Of a DNA stretch of 58,315 bases, positions 44,032 through 52,248 are shown in pieces; positions within the stretch are counted from its first letter, which is position 1, and each line of letters begins with the position of its first letter. The notes below the pieces were generated by a model that was not told the origin of the DNA, made no database searches, and was given only the letters and a program-made list of their open reading frames with translations. This stretch comes from Clostridia bacterium. Its GTDB lineage: Bacteria > Bacillota > Clostridia > Christensenellales > Aristaeellaceae. The stretch spans positions 1-58,315 of the forward strand of contig JAFXBE010000013.1 in NCBI GenBank assembly GCA_017516765.1. The letters are read 5' to 3'. The translations under genes were made by a program, and so were the position numbers.

Positions 44032-44058
44032 GAGGGACTGTCACATATGACAGCCCTC
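44032..44058 (+). other. Hairpin in the 420-base gap before the SNF2 gene
   Basis: GAGGG-A-CTGTCA pairs with TGACAG-CCCTC (one bulged A) around CATA. It comes right after the exporter terminator. No coding frame with a ribosome site, known riboswitch or tRNA was seen in 43957-44377. The rest of the gap holds only the small AAGCC/GGCTT hairpin and the repeats at 44283. Confidence 0.5.
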
Positions 44059-44282
44059 AGGTGAAACAACGAGCATCGAAAGCCTCCGGCTTCCCGGCAG
44101 CAGCTGTGCTTGAGGAAAGCCGCACAAAAAACCTGCTTTGCTTCTATACTCACATCCACATCAGCTCCATGCGCCACGCATGAAACCCGGCATTCCGCGT
44201 CCGAAACGCCTCTGTTTGTGCGCTTTCGACCGTTTGCCTGTTCGTTGTTTCGCTGATAGTATGCCGCATCCGGTGCAGAGAA

Positions 44283-44319
44283 TACGGAATTTTGCTGCCA
44301 AAATGCGGAATTTCAGCAG
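44283..44319 (+). repeat. Direct repeat with 21-base period upstream of the SNF2 gene
   Basis: TACGGAATTTTGCTG (44283) and TGCGGAATTTCAGCAG (44304) are near-identical over the first ten bases and spaced two DNA turns apart. A complementary ATTCCGC lies at 44192-44198. This could be a regulator site. A TATACT at 44345-44350 is the likely -10 of the SNF2 gene. Confidence 0.4.
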
Positions 44320-44377
44320 GAATAGCGCGAAGATAAGAAGAAGTTATACTAACTAACCTTTTGATGGGAGGTAAGGG

Positions 44378-47300
44378 ATGCTTACCGTAGATGTTTTTCG
44401 TTCCAATGTGGCGCTGTTCGAGAAGGGCGAGAAGCTCTGCCGGCGCAACTGTGTGGCGCCTGCCGTGCGTGTGGGGGACAAGCTCTGCTATGATGTGGGC
44501 ACAACGCCTGTCCGTACGGTTTCTTTTGACCTGCGCGGGCATGCGGAATGCAGCTGCGGTGCAGCGGTCGAGACCGGCTGCGAGCATCTGGTGGCAGCCC
44601 TGCTGACAGCCGAGCGCGATGGTCGGCTGGCACATTTCCTGCATGAAGGTGAAATGGAGCTGGGTCAGCGTGTGATCGATCTGCTCAGCCTTGCCGCCCC
44701 CGGTGCAGAAAGTCTGCGGCTTGTTGCCAATCTGCGCATTTATCCCGACGGGCGTATCGGTCTGGGGCTCAGCGCAGGACAGGACAGGCTGTATGCCGTG
44801 CGCAGCATCGCCGACCTGCTTACCTGCTACACGGTCGGCGCGCCTATGAAGCTTTCCGAAAAATTCACCTACAGCCCGTCCACCATGCGTTTTTCCAAAG
44901 AGGATGAGCGTTTGTTGGCGCTGCTTCTGGGCTTTGTACCCGTAAAGGCAGACAATCTGGAGCAGTGGGAGGACCGCCGCCGCTTCGGAGCGGTGGAGCC
45001 GCAAAACTCCAATCTGGTGCTGGACGGTCGCTTCATCATCCTCAGCGGAGCGTTTTTGCTCAGTGTGCTGCGCTATCTGGAGACCCACGATTTTATTCTG
45101 GTCTTTGCCGACCATAAGGTGCACCAAAAAGGCATCAAGCGTATCGAATTGCCCCTGTGCTTCAATGTTTCCATGGCACAGGGCGAGGTAAGCGTTCGGG
45201 TGGAGGGTACCGAGCAGCTGCGGTTGCTGACCCCCGACGGGCGGTATGTGCTGGGCGATGATTGCGTGATCCATCTGCACGGGGTGCAGGCACGGTTGTG
45301 CAGCATCCTGCTCAGCGAGGGCATGCAGTTCCGCTTCCCTGCCCGGGGAGCGGAGGAGGCGCTGGCAACCCTGCTGCCCACCCTTTCTGCGGTGGGTACG
45401 GTGGTCACTTCTCCCGAGCTGCGCTCCCGGCTGGTGGATGAACCCTTTCACCCCAGAGTCTATCTGGATCTGGCTGGCAGCAATGTGGTGGCGCGGGTGG
45501 AATTCTGCTATGGCAAGAATATCATCTACCCCTTTGGAAAGCCTCAGGATGCTCAGGAAGACCCTTCGGAGCCCGTGGGCGACAATCGCCTTCTGCTGCG
45601 GGACGGACGGGCGGAAAGCGCCCTTCTGGAGCTTTTTGCCGATGCAGGCTTTGTGGTGCGGGGCGGGCAGATCATGCTGCGCCGTAGCCATGATATTCTC
45701 CATTTCTGCACCCAGGGGGTCAGTGAACTGAGCAAAAAATGCGAGGTATACGCATCCCAGGCTTTTGAGAAGGTCAAGCCCCGCCGTTTTGCGGCAAAGG
45801 CATCCTTCCGGATGCGGGGCGGGCGGCTGGTGTTCTCCCTGCTGGAGGAAAGCGGCGAGACCGCCCCGGAGCTGATGCCCATCCTCAGGGCAGTGGCACA
45901 GCGGCAGCAGTATGTGCGCCTGAAGACCGGTGAGTTTCTGGATGTGCGCGATATGATGGGGCTTGCCCCCGTGGTGCAGGAGCTGCTGGATGCCGCCTCG
46001 CTGGATGATCCCCACGCAAACGAGGAAGCCCGGGAGTTGAGCTTTGGCGCATACCGTGCAGGCTACATGGTCAGCATGCTGCGCATGGCGGGCGCCAACA
46101 CCGAAGCCGATGCGGAGGCAGAGCACGCTATCGATGCTTTGAGCGAGCAGAGCGATCTCAGCTTTATGCCCTCCAAGCTGAAAAAGAAGCTGTCGCCCTA
46201 CCAGCAGCGGGGCAGCGGCTGGCTGCTGTCCCTTTACGAGACCCGTATGGGCGGTATTCTGGCTGACGAAATGGGTCTGGGCAAGACCCTGCAGGTGATC
46301 GCCGCTCTTTCTGCCGCCAAGCGCAAGGACGGCACCAAGAAAAGCATGATCGTTACCCCCACCAGCCTTACCTATCATTGGCTGGCGGAGCTGAAACGCT
46401 TCGACGACAGCTTGCGGGTGCGTGTCATCGGCGGGCAGCGGGAGGAACGCCGCCGGGTGATCGCTGAAGCCAAAGCCGACGATACCGTGGATGTGCTGCT
46501 GATCAGCTACCCCCTGCTGCGGCGGGATATCGAATACCTGCGGGATATTCCCCTGCGTTTTGCTGTGCTGGACGAGGCCCAGTCCGTCAAGAATGCCCAG
46601 AGCCGGGGCGCCGTCGCCGCCAAGGAACTGGATGCGGAAGCCCGGATCGCCCTGACCGGCACGCCCATGGAGAACCACACCGGCGAACTGTGGTCGATCT
46701 TCGATTTTGTGCTGCCCGGCTATCTGGGCACGCAGGCTGCCTTCCTGCGCAGGTATGGCGGCGGTGAACATGCCGAAGAGCTGCGCGAGCGGGTGCGTCC
46801 CTTCCTGATGCGCCGCCTGAAGAGCGAAGTGCTTGCCGATCTGCCCAAGAAGCACGAGCAGTATCTTTACGCTGCCATGCCCCCGGAACAGGAGCAGGTC
46901 TACAACAGCCTGCTGTACTCCCTGCGGGAGCATGTGGGGCAGGCCTTGGAGGATGGCTCTCTGCCCAGAGCCCGTATGCAGGTGCTCAGTGTGCTGCTGA
47001 AAATGCGGCAGGTCTGCTGCCATCCCAAGCTGTTCCTGGATAACTACGAGGGCACCAGCGGCAAGCTGGAACTGCTGGTGCAGACGGTGCACAATGCCAC
47101 CGATGCAGGCCACCGGATTCTTGTGTTCTCCCAGTTTGTGGGCATGCTGCAGATCATTAAGAAGCGGCTGGGGCGCGAGGGTGTGCAGGTACTGTATCTG
47201 GATGGCGACACCAAGCCGGATGTACGCCAGCAGCTCTGCGACCGCTTCAACGGCGGCGAAGGAGAGGTATTCCTCATCTCCCTCAAGGCTGGCGGTACCG

Positions 47301-47569
47301 GTCTCAACCTGACAGGAGCCGATCTGGTGATCCATTACGACCCGTGGTGGAACCCGGCGGCAGAGGATCAGGCCACCGACCGTGCCCACCGCATCGGTCA
47401 GACCAGGGATGTGACTGTGATGAAGCTGATCGCACAGGGCACCATTGAAGAAAAGGTGACCGATCTGAGCAAGCGCAAACGCGCCATCTTCGACCGTGTG
47501 GTCATTGCGGGCGAGACTGCCCTTTCCAGCCTGACGGAAGAGGATATCCGCGCCCTGTTCTTCACCTGA
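44378..47569 (+). CDS. SNF2-family helicase with SWIM zinc finger
   Basis: A 1063-residue DNA translocase. N-terminal SWIM finger with C58, C60, C68 and H70 (CSCGAAVETGCEH), then a bacterial SNF2-associated region to about 600. The RecA-like core follows: DEMGLGKTLQ (K636), DEAQ (732-735), LTGTPMENH, then helicase C with LKAGGTGLNLTGAD and DRAHRIGQ. Such proteins remodel protein-DNA complexes, often in repair or transcription recycling (RapA-like). GGGAGG lies seven bases upstream. It is monocistronic, with a terminator after it. Confidence 0.93.
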   Translation: MLTVDVFRSNVALFEKGEKLCRRNCVAPAVRVGDKLCYDVGTTPVRTVSFDLRGHAECSCGAAVETGCEHLVAALLTAERDGRLAHFLHEGEMELGQRVIDLLSLAAPGAESLRLVANLRIYPDGRIGLGLSAGQDRLYAVRSIADLLTCYTVGAPMKLSEKFTYSPSTMRFSKEDERLLALLLGFVPVKADNLEQWEDRRRFGAVEPQNSNLVLDGRFIILSGAFLLSVLRYLETHDFILVFADHKVHQKGIKRIELPLCFNVSMAQGEVSVRVEGTEQLRLLTPDGRYVLGDDCVIHLHGVQARLCSILLSEGMQFRFPARGAEEALATLLPTLSAVGTVVTSPELRSRLVDEPFHPRVYLDLAGSNVVARVEFCYGKNIIYPFGKPQDAQEDPSEPVGDNRLLLRDGRAESALLELFADAGFVVRGGQIMLRRSHDILHFCTQGVSELSKKCEVYASQAFEKVKPRRFAAKASFRMRGGRLVFSLLEESGETAPELMPILRAVAQRQQYVRLKTGEFLDVRDMMGLAPVVQELLDAASLDDPHANEEARELSFGAYRAGYMVSMLRMAGANTEADAEAEHAIDALSEQSDLSFMPSKLKKKLSPYQQRGSGWLLSLYETRMGGILADEMGLGKTLQVIAALSAAKRKDGTKKSMIVTPTSLTYHWLAELKRFDDSLRVRVIGGQREERRRVIAEAKADDTVDVLLISYPLLRRDIEYLRDIPLRFAVLDEAQSVKNAQSRGAVAAKELDAEARIALTGTPMENHTGELWSIFDFVLPGYLGTQAAFLRRYGGGEHAEELRERVRPFLMRRLKSEVLADLPKKHEQYLYAAMPPEQEQVYNSLLYSLREHVGQALEDGSLPRARMQVLSVLLKMRQVCCHPKLFLDNYEGTSGKLELLVQTVHNATDAGHRILVFSQFVGMLQIIKKRLGREGVQVLYLDGDTKPDVRQQLCDRFNGGEGEVFLISLKAGGTGLNLTGADLVIHYDPWWNPAAEDQATDRAHRIGQTRDVTVMKLIAQGTIEEKVTDLSKRKRAIFDRVVIAGETALSSLTEEDIRALFFT

Positions 47570-47592
47570 GCCTGCTTTTGAAACGAATACAC

Positions 47593-47632
47593 AGACCCCC
47601 GGCGCACCGCATACAGCGGTGTTCCGGGGGTC
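47593..47632. terminator. Terminator between the SNF2 and transglutaminase genes
   Basis: Stem GACCCCCGG (47593-47601) / CCGGGGGTC (47624-47632) with an inner CACCGC/GCGGTG helix in the convergent gap. T-tracts are weak on both sides. Confidence 0.65.
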
Positions 47633-47666
47633 GTTGCATTTGGAATGGGGGGAGAGCAGGGAGAAA

Positions 47667-48560
47667 TCACACAGGCGATCTGTTCACCGCCTCTTCAGAA
47701 ATTCGATATTCATAACTGCTTTCCGCGTTTTCGGGGATCAGGCACCAAATGGGCTGGCTCTCTCCAACACCGTAAGCATCGCAGTACTGGGTGTAGAACA
47801 GATTCTTCATGATGTAGAGGAAGTTGCCGATGTATTTGTCCTTCAGTGCATGAAGATCCTTCAGGCTGTCGCCGGGGCAGACAGGAGTGCAGAACCCCTG
47901 CTCCGCACCAAGGGCACGGATCTCCAATACCGAAAGTGGAGTGCCGCTTTCGTCTACCCAGTACTGGTCGTTGGTAATATCCAGCATCACCCATTTGTTC
48001 AGGGCGGTATCCCAGACCTCGTTTACCACATGGCAGTCGCTGTCGTAGGGGGAAAGGGGCATGATCCAAACCTTGCGGGCGTAAATGCCCAGCGACAGGC
48101 ACATTTCGTTGAGAATCTGCGCCTTGGCACGGCAGTTGATGCCGTTAGCGGGCTTGTCCAGTGCGTAAGCCAGCAGATCCGGGGCGGTCATGGGCACATG
48201 GTTGTCGTAGTTGCTCTTGTGTTTCAGCCGGCGGGCGTATTCATCCATCAGGCGAAGGGCGCGTTCCAGCTCGCTGCCGGTACCGGCGGTCGCCTCCAGC
48301 CGGTAGTCTGCCCGCAGAGAGGGGTATTCTTCGTTGGTCATATCGTATGTAAAAAGGTGTTCCTCGCCGCCGCTGAAGGTCTCAAACCCGTTCAGAATGC
48401 CGGCTTCCATAATGGCGATCTCGTCGGTGGATTGCAGGTAGCTGTCAAAGCCCCAAAACAGGCAGTAGATGTTCTGGGCAAGGCTGGCAAGGAGCAGAAC
48501 TGCCAGTATGATCAGCGCAATGATAAGACCCTTGCGGCTGTTCTTCGGTTTGGTTTCCAT
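47667..48560 (-). CDS. Membrane-anchored transglutaminase-like protein
   Basis: A 297-residue protein with one N-terminal membrane helix (12-34) and an extracellular transglutaminase-like domain. The triad is visible as C143 in GINCRAKA, H177 in DCHVVNEVW and D194 in VMLDIT. Bacterial members are cysteine proteases or ligases acting on peptides or wall components; no substrate can be named. The start has AAAGGAG ten bases upstream. It is transcribed in the same direction as jag but lies beyond the jag terminator. Confidence 0.85.
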   Translation of the reverse strand: METKPKNSRKGLIIALIILAVLLLASLAQNIYCLFWGFDSYLQSTDEIAIMEAGILNGFETFSGGEEHLFTYDMTNEEYPSLRADYRLEATAGTGSELERALRLMDEYARRLKHKSNYDNHVPMTAPDLLAYALDKPANGINCRAKAQILNEMCLSLGIYARKVWIMPLSPYDSDCHVVNEVWDTALNKWVMLDITNDQYWVDESGTPLSVLEIRALGAEQGFCTPVCPGDSLKDLHALKDKYIGNFLYIMKNLFYTQYCDAYGVGESQPIWCLIPENAESSYEYRISEEAVNRSPV

Positions 48561-48600
48561 GATCGGTTATCTCCTTTGTACAGAAGGTTGCAGGGCGTAG

Positions 48601-48638
48601 AAAAAAGCCAGCCCACTGCGTGTGCAGGGGCCGGCTTT
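48601..48638 (-). terminator. Terminator of the rpmH-rnpA-yidC-jag operon
   Basis: On the minus strand, AAAGCCGGCCCCTGC pairs with GCAGTGGGCTGGCTTT (two mismatches/wobbles) and is followed by a T6 tract, immediately 3' of jag. Confidence 0.8.
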
Positions 48639-48641
48639 GCA

Positions 48642-49502
48642 TTACTTGAGGGTAATGACTACGTGACGGTTGGGCTCGTCGCCTTCGCTGTGGGTGGTAA
48701 CGGCATCGTTGCCCTGCAATGCGCTGTGCAGGATGCGGCGCTCGTAGGGGTTCATGGGCTCCATGACTACCTTGCGGCCGGTCTTTACGGCGCGGTTTGC
48801 CATACGGTTGGCAAGACGGGTGAGGGCTTCTTCGCGCTTGGCGCGGTAGTTTTCGGTATCCAGCGTAACGCGGATGTAGTTCTCCTGCCCCCGGTTTACA
48901 AACAGGCTGGTCAGGTACTGGAGAGCATCCAGTGTCTCGCCGCGGCGGCCGATGAGGATGCCCAGGGTATCGCCCATCATGTCCACGCGCAGGTTGCCTT
49001 CTTCGTCACGGCGGGGAGTGATGGACACTTCAACGCCCATCAGCTTGGTCACGTTGCTCAGGAATTCCACGGCGCGGGCTTCGGCTTCGCCTTCGGTAGC
49101 GGCGGGAGCAGATTCCTGCTTGGCTTCTTCCTGCTTGGGCTCTTCTGCTTTGGGGGTGTTCTCGGCCTTGGCGCGCTTGGGGGCGGCAGCCTTGGTCTCT
49201 TCGGTCTTGACGGGCTTCTCGGCTTTTACGGCAGCCTTTGCTTTCTCGGCCTTTTCCTGCACGCTGCTTTTGGGCTCTTCCTCGCGGCCGAGACCCACAG
49301 CCTTGAGCACATCAGTGCTTTCCAGATCTTCGCGCAGCGTAAGACGTACGACGGCGGGCTTTACGCCCAGAATGCCCAGAAAGCCCTTGCTGCCTTCATC
49401 CACCACTTCGATCTTTACATCTTCGAAGCTGACACCCAGCTTTTCAAGACCGAGGGAGATCGCTTCTTCGGTGGTCTTCGCTTTGAATTCCTGCATGCTC
49501 AT
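48642..49502 (-). CDS. jag: RNA-binding protein Jag/KhpB
   Basis: A 286-residue protein: Jag_N domain (1-52, FKAKTTEEAISLGLEKLG at the start), a charged Ala/Lys/Glu linker (75-140), a KH domain with GILIGRRGETLDALQYL, and an R3H domain (RRDEEGNLR precedes; PMNPYERRILHSAL is the R3H core). KhpB with KhpA binds many RNAs and affects division and elongation. Its start overlaps the yidC stop (ATGA). Confidence 0.93.
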   Translation of the reverse strand: MSMQEFKAKTTEEAISLGLEKLGVSFEDVKIEVVDEGSKGFLGILGVKPAVVRLTLREDLESTDVLKAVGLGREEEPKSSVQEKAEKAKAAVKAEKPVKTEETKAAAPKRAKAENTPKAEEPKQEEAKQESAPAATEGEAEARAVEFLSNVTKLMGVEVSITPRRDEEGNLRVDMMGDTLGILIGRRGETLDALQYLTSLFVNRGQENYIRVTLDTENYRAKREEALTRLANRMANRAVKTGRKVVMEPMNPYERRILHSALQGNDAVTTHSEGDEPNRHVVITLK

Positions 49503-50485
49503 TTGATGCTGTCCTCCTCCTTGACGGGTTTGCCGGTGTTACCCGCACGATCCTGCATCTCAAACATCTTGTTGAATACCAGCTGTTCGGCCCATGCAAA
49601 GAGGTTGGAAACAACCCAGTACACAGAGAAAGCCGCGTTGTAGCTGGAGCAGATGAAGAGGGAGAACAGCGGGAAGAAATACTTCATAAACTTGCCGGTG
49701 CTCTGCTGCTGGTCGTTGGTCTGCAGCTGCTGTCCCTGGGTGGTGCTGGACATCAGGAACTGGGTAACACAGGCGAGAATGGGCAGAATAAACCAGCCGT
49801 TGGGCTTGGCGTAGATGGACATCTCGGTGATCAGCAGATTCAGCTTGGGCAGCTCGTGCCACAGAGCCATTTCGGCCTGATAGGCTTCGGTTGCCTGCAG
49901 CAGGGGGAAGAGCGTTGCACCGGAAATGTTTTCGGCGGTTACGCCCAGAGCGGCAAGAGCCTCCACCTTGACGGCATCCAGAGAGGCAAAAACATTCTTC
50001 CAGATGTCGGGGGTGATCATGTTCAGGTTGGCCTGGTCAACGACAGTGCCGTAGAAGGGGCTGTCGGGCATCCAGATGTTCTTGATCCACAGCCAGCCCT
50101 CGTTGTTCTGCACACCGTTCACCAGCAGCTCAATGGCCTGCTTGGCAAGCTCGGTGTTGGCAACAAGGCGCATAGCGGCGAACATGATAAACAGCAGAGG
50201 CATGGAAAGCAGCATGGGCAGGCAGCCGCTCATGGGGTTGATGTTTTCCTTGCGGTACAGCTCGGACATCTTCTGGTTCAGCTTGTCCTTGTCGTTGGCA
50301 TACTTCTGCTGCAGCTTGGCGATCTGGGGCTGGATCTGCTGGGTGCGGCGCATGCCCTTGCGGCTCTTGTAGTCCAGCGGAGAGATAAGCAGCTTGATCA
50401 GCAGGGTGAAAATAACCATGGACCAGCCATAGTTGCCGATCAGGCTGTTGATGCCTGTAAGGATATTTGCGAAAAACTGATTCAT
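49499..50485 (-). CDS. yidC: Membrane protein insertase YidC/Oxa1
   Basis: A 328-residue insertase that helps membrane proteins fold, with or without Sec. It begins with a helix at 18-37 (YGWSMVIFTLLIKLLISPL in part), has the cytoplasmic hairpin QPQIAKLQQKYANDKDKLNQ, and four further helices. The lipoprotein signal found in Bacillus SpoIIIJ is absent. An extra soluble stretch (130-205) separates helices 2 and 3, longer than usual. It is flanked by yidD and jag. Confidence 0.93.
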   Translation of the reverse strand: MNQFFANILTGINSLIGNYGWSMVIFTLLIKLLISPLDYKSRKGMRRTQQIQPQIAKLQQKYANDKDKLNQKMSELYRKENINPMSGCLPMLLSMPLLFIMFAAMRLVANTELAKQAIELLVNGVQNNEGWLWIKNIWMPDSPFYGTVVDQANLNMITPDIWKNVFASLDAVKVEALAALGVTAENISGATLFPLLQATEAYQAEMALWHELPKLNLLITEMSIYAKPNGWFILPILACVTQFLMSSTTQGQQLQTNDQQQSTGKFMKYFFPLFSLFICSSYNAAFSVYWVVSNLFAWAEQLVFNKMFEMQDRAGNTGKPVKEEDSIK

Positions 50486-50490
50486 CGTTG

Positions 50491-50730
50491 TTAGTCCTTC
50501 CTGATATATGTGGGGGCAGTCTCGGGCACGGGATCATACCCGCCCTTGCAGAAGGGATTGCAGCGCAGAATACGCTTCAGCGCCAGCCAACCGCCGCGTA
50601 GTGCGCCAAAGCGCTCGATCGCTGTTTTGGCATACTGGGAGCAGGTGGGGCGGAAGCGGCAGCAACCTGGTGTATGAGGGGTGATGCACTGTTGGTAAAA
50701 ACGGATCAGGAGAAGCAGTAGCTTTTTCAT
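50491..50730 (-). CDS. yidD: Membrane protein insertion efficiency factor YidD
   Basis: A 79-residue protein typical of the family: amphipathic N-terminus ([15 protein letters not shown]), then [20 protein letters not shown] and GGYDPVPE near the end. It assists YidC. The ATG overlaps the rnpA stop (ATGA), and the stop is five bases before yidC. Confidence 0.92.
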   Translation of the reverse strand: MKKLLLLLIRFYQQCITPHTPGCCRFRPTCSQYAKTAIERFGALRGGWLALKRILRCNPFCKGGYDPVPETAPTYIRKD

Positions 50731-51068
50731 TTGGAACGTTTGCTGTTTTGGCTGGACAGCTTACGCAGCAATACCTGTACCTGATGCTGCACCTCTGCAA
50801 AGGGCTGCTGGGCAATGCCTGGTCTGGCGACGAACACATACAGCCCGTTGCGCATTTCGGGCAGCTGCGGGCGCACGCATTCCCTCAGGCGGCGTTTGGT
50901 GCGGTTACGTACCACGGCTACGCCCACCTTTTTGCTTACGGAAAAGCCGATGCGTTTCTGATTGCTGCGGACATACAGCAGCGTAAGGTCGCGGCAGGTA
51001 ACGCGCTGCCCGCGGCGGTATACATAGGTAAACTGCCGATTGGGACCCAAACGATTCTGCCTCTGCAC
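50727..51068 (-). CDS. rnpA: Ribonuclease P protein component
   Basis: A 113-residue basic protein that joins the RNase P RNA in trimming tRNA 5' ends. The RNR signature [17 protein letters not shown] is present, with [10 protein letters not shown] before it. The start is GTG at 51068 with AAAGGA about ten bases upstream. A GGCGG/CCGCC hairpin sits just before the ribosome site. Confidence 0.93.
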   Translation of the reverse strand: MQRQNRLGPNRQFTYVYRRGQRVTCRDLTLLYVRSNQKRIGFSVSKKVGVAVVRNRTKRRLRECVRPQLPEMRNGLYVFVARPGIAQQPFAEVQHQVQVLLRKLSSQNSKRSK

Positions 51069-51113
51069 GCTGCAAACGTCCTTTCCGGCGGCAGAAAACC
51101 GCCATCATACCGG

Positions 51114-51161
51114 AAAAGCCCGTACCCACTTCACCCGTTGCAGGAAATGGGGCGGGCTTTT
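51114..51161 (-). promoter_or_regulatory. Hairpin between rpmH and rnpA, possible attenuator
   Basis: AAAAGCCCG and CGGGCTTTT (9 bp) close a 30-base loop in the 133-base gap. The 3' arm ends in TTTTCC. It may cut transcription so that L34 is made in excess of RnpA, or serve as a processing site. Confidence 0.45.
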
Positions 51162-51201
51162 GCGATTGTTTCTTTCTGCATATCCTGCCTACAGTGCCAA
51201 A

Positions 51202-51336
51202 TCAGGCGCTGAGCACCTTACGGCCACGACGGCGACGGGCGGCCAACACACGGCGGCCATTCTTGGTGGACATGCGGGCACGGAAGCCATGCACCTTGCT
51301 GCGCTGACGCTTCTTGGGCTGGTAAGTACGGAACAT
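51202..51336 (-). CDS. rpmH: Ribosomal protein bL34
   Basis: A 44-residue protein, extremely basic, with the diagnostic opening [18 protein letters not shown] and an [11 protein letters not shown] end. It is part of the large ribosomal subunit. AAGGAG lies eight bases before the ATG. It is the first gene of the rpmH-rnpA-yidD-yidC-jag operon, driven by the promoter at 51422-51450. Confidence 0.97.
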   Translation of the reverse strand: MFRTYQPKKRQRSKVHGFRARMSTKNGRRVLAARRRRGRKVLSA

Positions 51337-51369
51337 CGCGAACACTCCTTGTTATTAACAGTATGTATG

Positions 51370-51395
51370 GCGTTGCGCGCATGCATACGCAACGC
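51370..51395 (-). promoter_or_regulatory. Hairpin in the rpmH leader
   Basis: GCGTTGCG and CGCAACGC form an 8-bp perfect stem with a 10-base loop in the 5' untranslated region, 35 bases from the rpmH start. It could stabilise the mRNA or act in autoregulation. Confidence 0.45.
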
Positions 51396-51421
51396 GCAGA
51401 ATACCACAAAGCAACCATCTT

Positions 51422-51450
51422 AGTATAGCCAACAGATTCTTTTCTGTCAA
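51422..51450 (-). promoter_or_regulatory. Strong sigma-A promoter of the rpmH operon
   Basis: On the minus strand, consensus TTGACA (51450-51445), 17 bases and TATACT (51427-51422). Confidence 0.88.
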
Positions 51451-51529
51451 GATGATGGAGAAAAGATTTTCGTCTTTTAAGGGAAATGAAACAAGTTTTT
51501 TCTGCCCGGGCAGCATCCGGCGCGGCGTT

Positions 51530-51560
51530 TGCATAAGTACAGAGCTTTTCAGCCATACTG
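51530..51560 (+). promoter_or_regulatory. Predicted sigma-G/F promoter of the spoVA operon
   Basis: TGCATA (51530-51535), an 18-base spacer and CATACTG (51554-51560) match the forespore pattern TGmATA / CATAmTA with one difference. In Bacillus the spoVA operon is sigma-G dependent. No sigma-A promoter is visible here. The 51337-51628 gap otherwise holds the divergent rpmH promoter and leader. Confidence 0.6.
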
Positions 51561-51628
51561 GCGGAGCAGGCATTCTGCTTCGGCAACAGCGGCGTACACG
51601 TTGGAAGCAACAGGGAGGGAAGAAACGG

Positions 51629-51778
51629 ATGAAGCACAGGCATCAGCTGCTGCCTTGCACAGGGGAGGTACAGCCCAGACCCGGCGAGCGGGAGATCTTC
51701 TTTGCACAGGCTGCCACAGGACACCAGCAACGTCCGAAAAACGGTCGGGCTTCTGCCGGAGGGGAGGAAGAAACATGA
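51629..51778 (+). CDS. Possible small ORF coupled to spoVAC
   Basis: Forty-nine codons from an ATG with GGGAGG ten bases upstream, ending in a TGA that overlaps the spoVAC ATG. The product is polar, Gln/Gly/Arg-rich (FFAQAATGHQQRPKNG), without membrane segments and not recognised. The layout suggests translational coupling in the forespore. The composition is not strongly protein-like, so it may be only a leader. Confidence 0.38.
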   Translation: MKHRHQLLPCTGEVQPRPGEREIFFAQAATGHQQRPKNGRASAGGEEET

Positions 51779-52233
51779 ACCGGAAACATATCCGTACCGA
51801 TCCCGCAGCTTATGAACAGATGACCCGGCAGGCATCGCCACCCAGCCGGATGGTGCAGGGGGTATTCCGTGCCTTCTGGGTGGGCGGTGTAGTCTGCATC
51901 ATCGGGCAGCTGGCTGCGGAGACCGGCGTACAGCTGATGAAGATGACACCCGCGGACGGCTACTGCTTTGCCGCGATCATTCTGGTGCTGCTCACTGCCA
52001 TCCTTACAGGTGCGGGGGTGTTTGACCGCATCGGGCAGTATGCGGGTGCGGGGGCGTTTGTACCTATTACCGGTTTTGCCAATGCCATGGTATCTCCTGC
52101 GCTGGAATTCCGCCGGGAGGGCATGGTACTGGGGCTTGGCGCCAAGCTGTTTACCATTGCCGGGCCGGTGCTGGTATACGGCATCGGGGCATCGGTACTG
52201 GTGGGGCTGGTATATGCCATCATTTTTTCGTAA
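51775..52233 (+). CDS. spoVAC: Stage V sporulation protein AC
   Basis: A 152-residue membrane protein, part of the forespore inner-membrane channel that takes up dipicolinic acid and releases it at germination. SpoVAC segments are VQGVFRAFWVGGVVCIIGQ, then GAGVFDRIGQYAGAGAFVPI and the NAMVSPALEFRREG motif. GGGGAGG precedes the ATG by seven bases. First main gene of spoVAC-AD-AE; spoVAA, AB, AEa and AF are absent, as in many clostridia. Confidence 0.93.
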   Translation: MNRKHIRTDPAAYEQMTRQASPPSRMVQGVFRAFWVGGVVCIIGQLAAETGVQLMKMTPADGYCFAAIILVLLTAILTGAGVFDRIGQYAGAGAFVPITGFANAMVSPALEFRREGMVLGLGAKLFTIAGPVLVYGIGASVLVGLVYAIIFS

Positions 52234-52248
52234 CGGAGGCGATAACCC

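Noticed and set aside
43980..44183. 67-codon + strand frame over the exporter terminator
   Set aside because: Begins inside the terminator hairpin, has no ribosome site and no coding character.
44150..47389. Antisense open frame of 1079 codons opposite the SNF2 helicase
   Set aside because: Shadow of the helicase reading frame; low-complexity His/Gln composition and no start signals.
47619..49643. Plus-strand open frame of 674 codons opposite the transglutaminase and jag genes
   Set aside because: Crosses two well-supported minus-strand genes and their terminator; composition is shadow-like.
51337..51628. Replication origin beside rpmH
   Set aside because: No DnaA-box cluster, AT-rich unwinding region or dnaA gene was found; the gap holds two divergent promoters.
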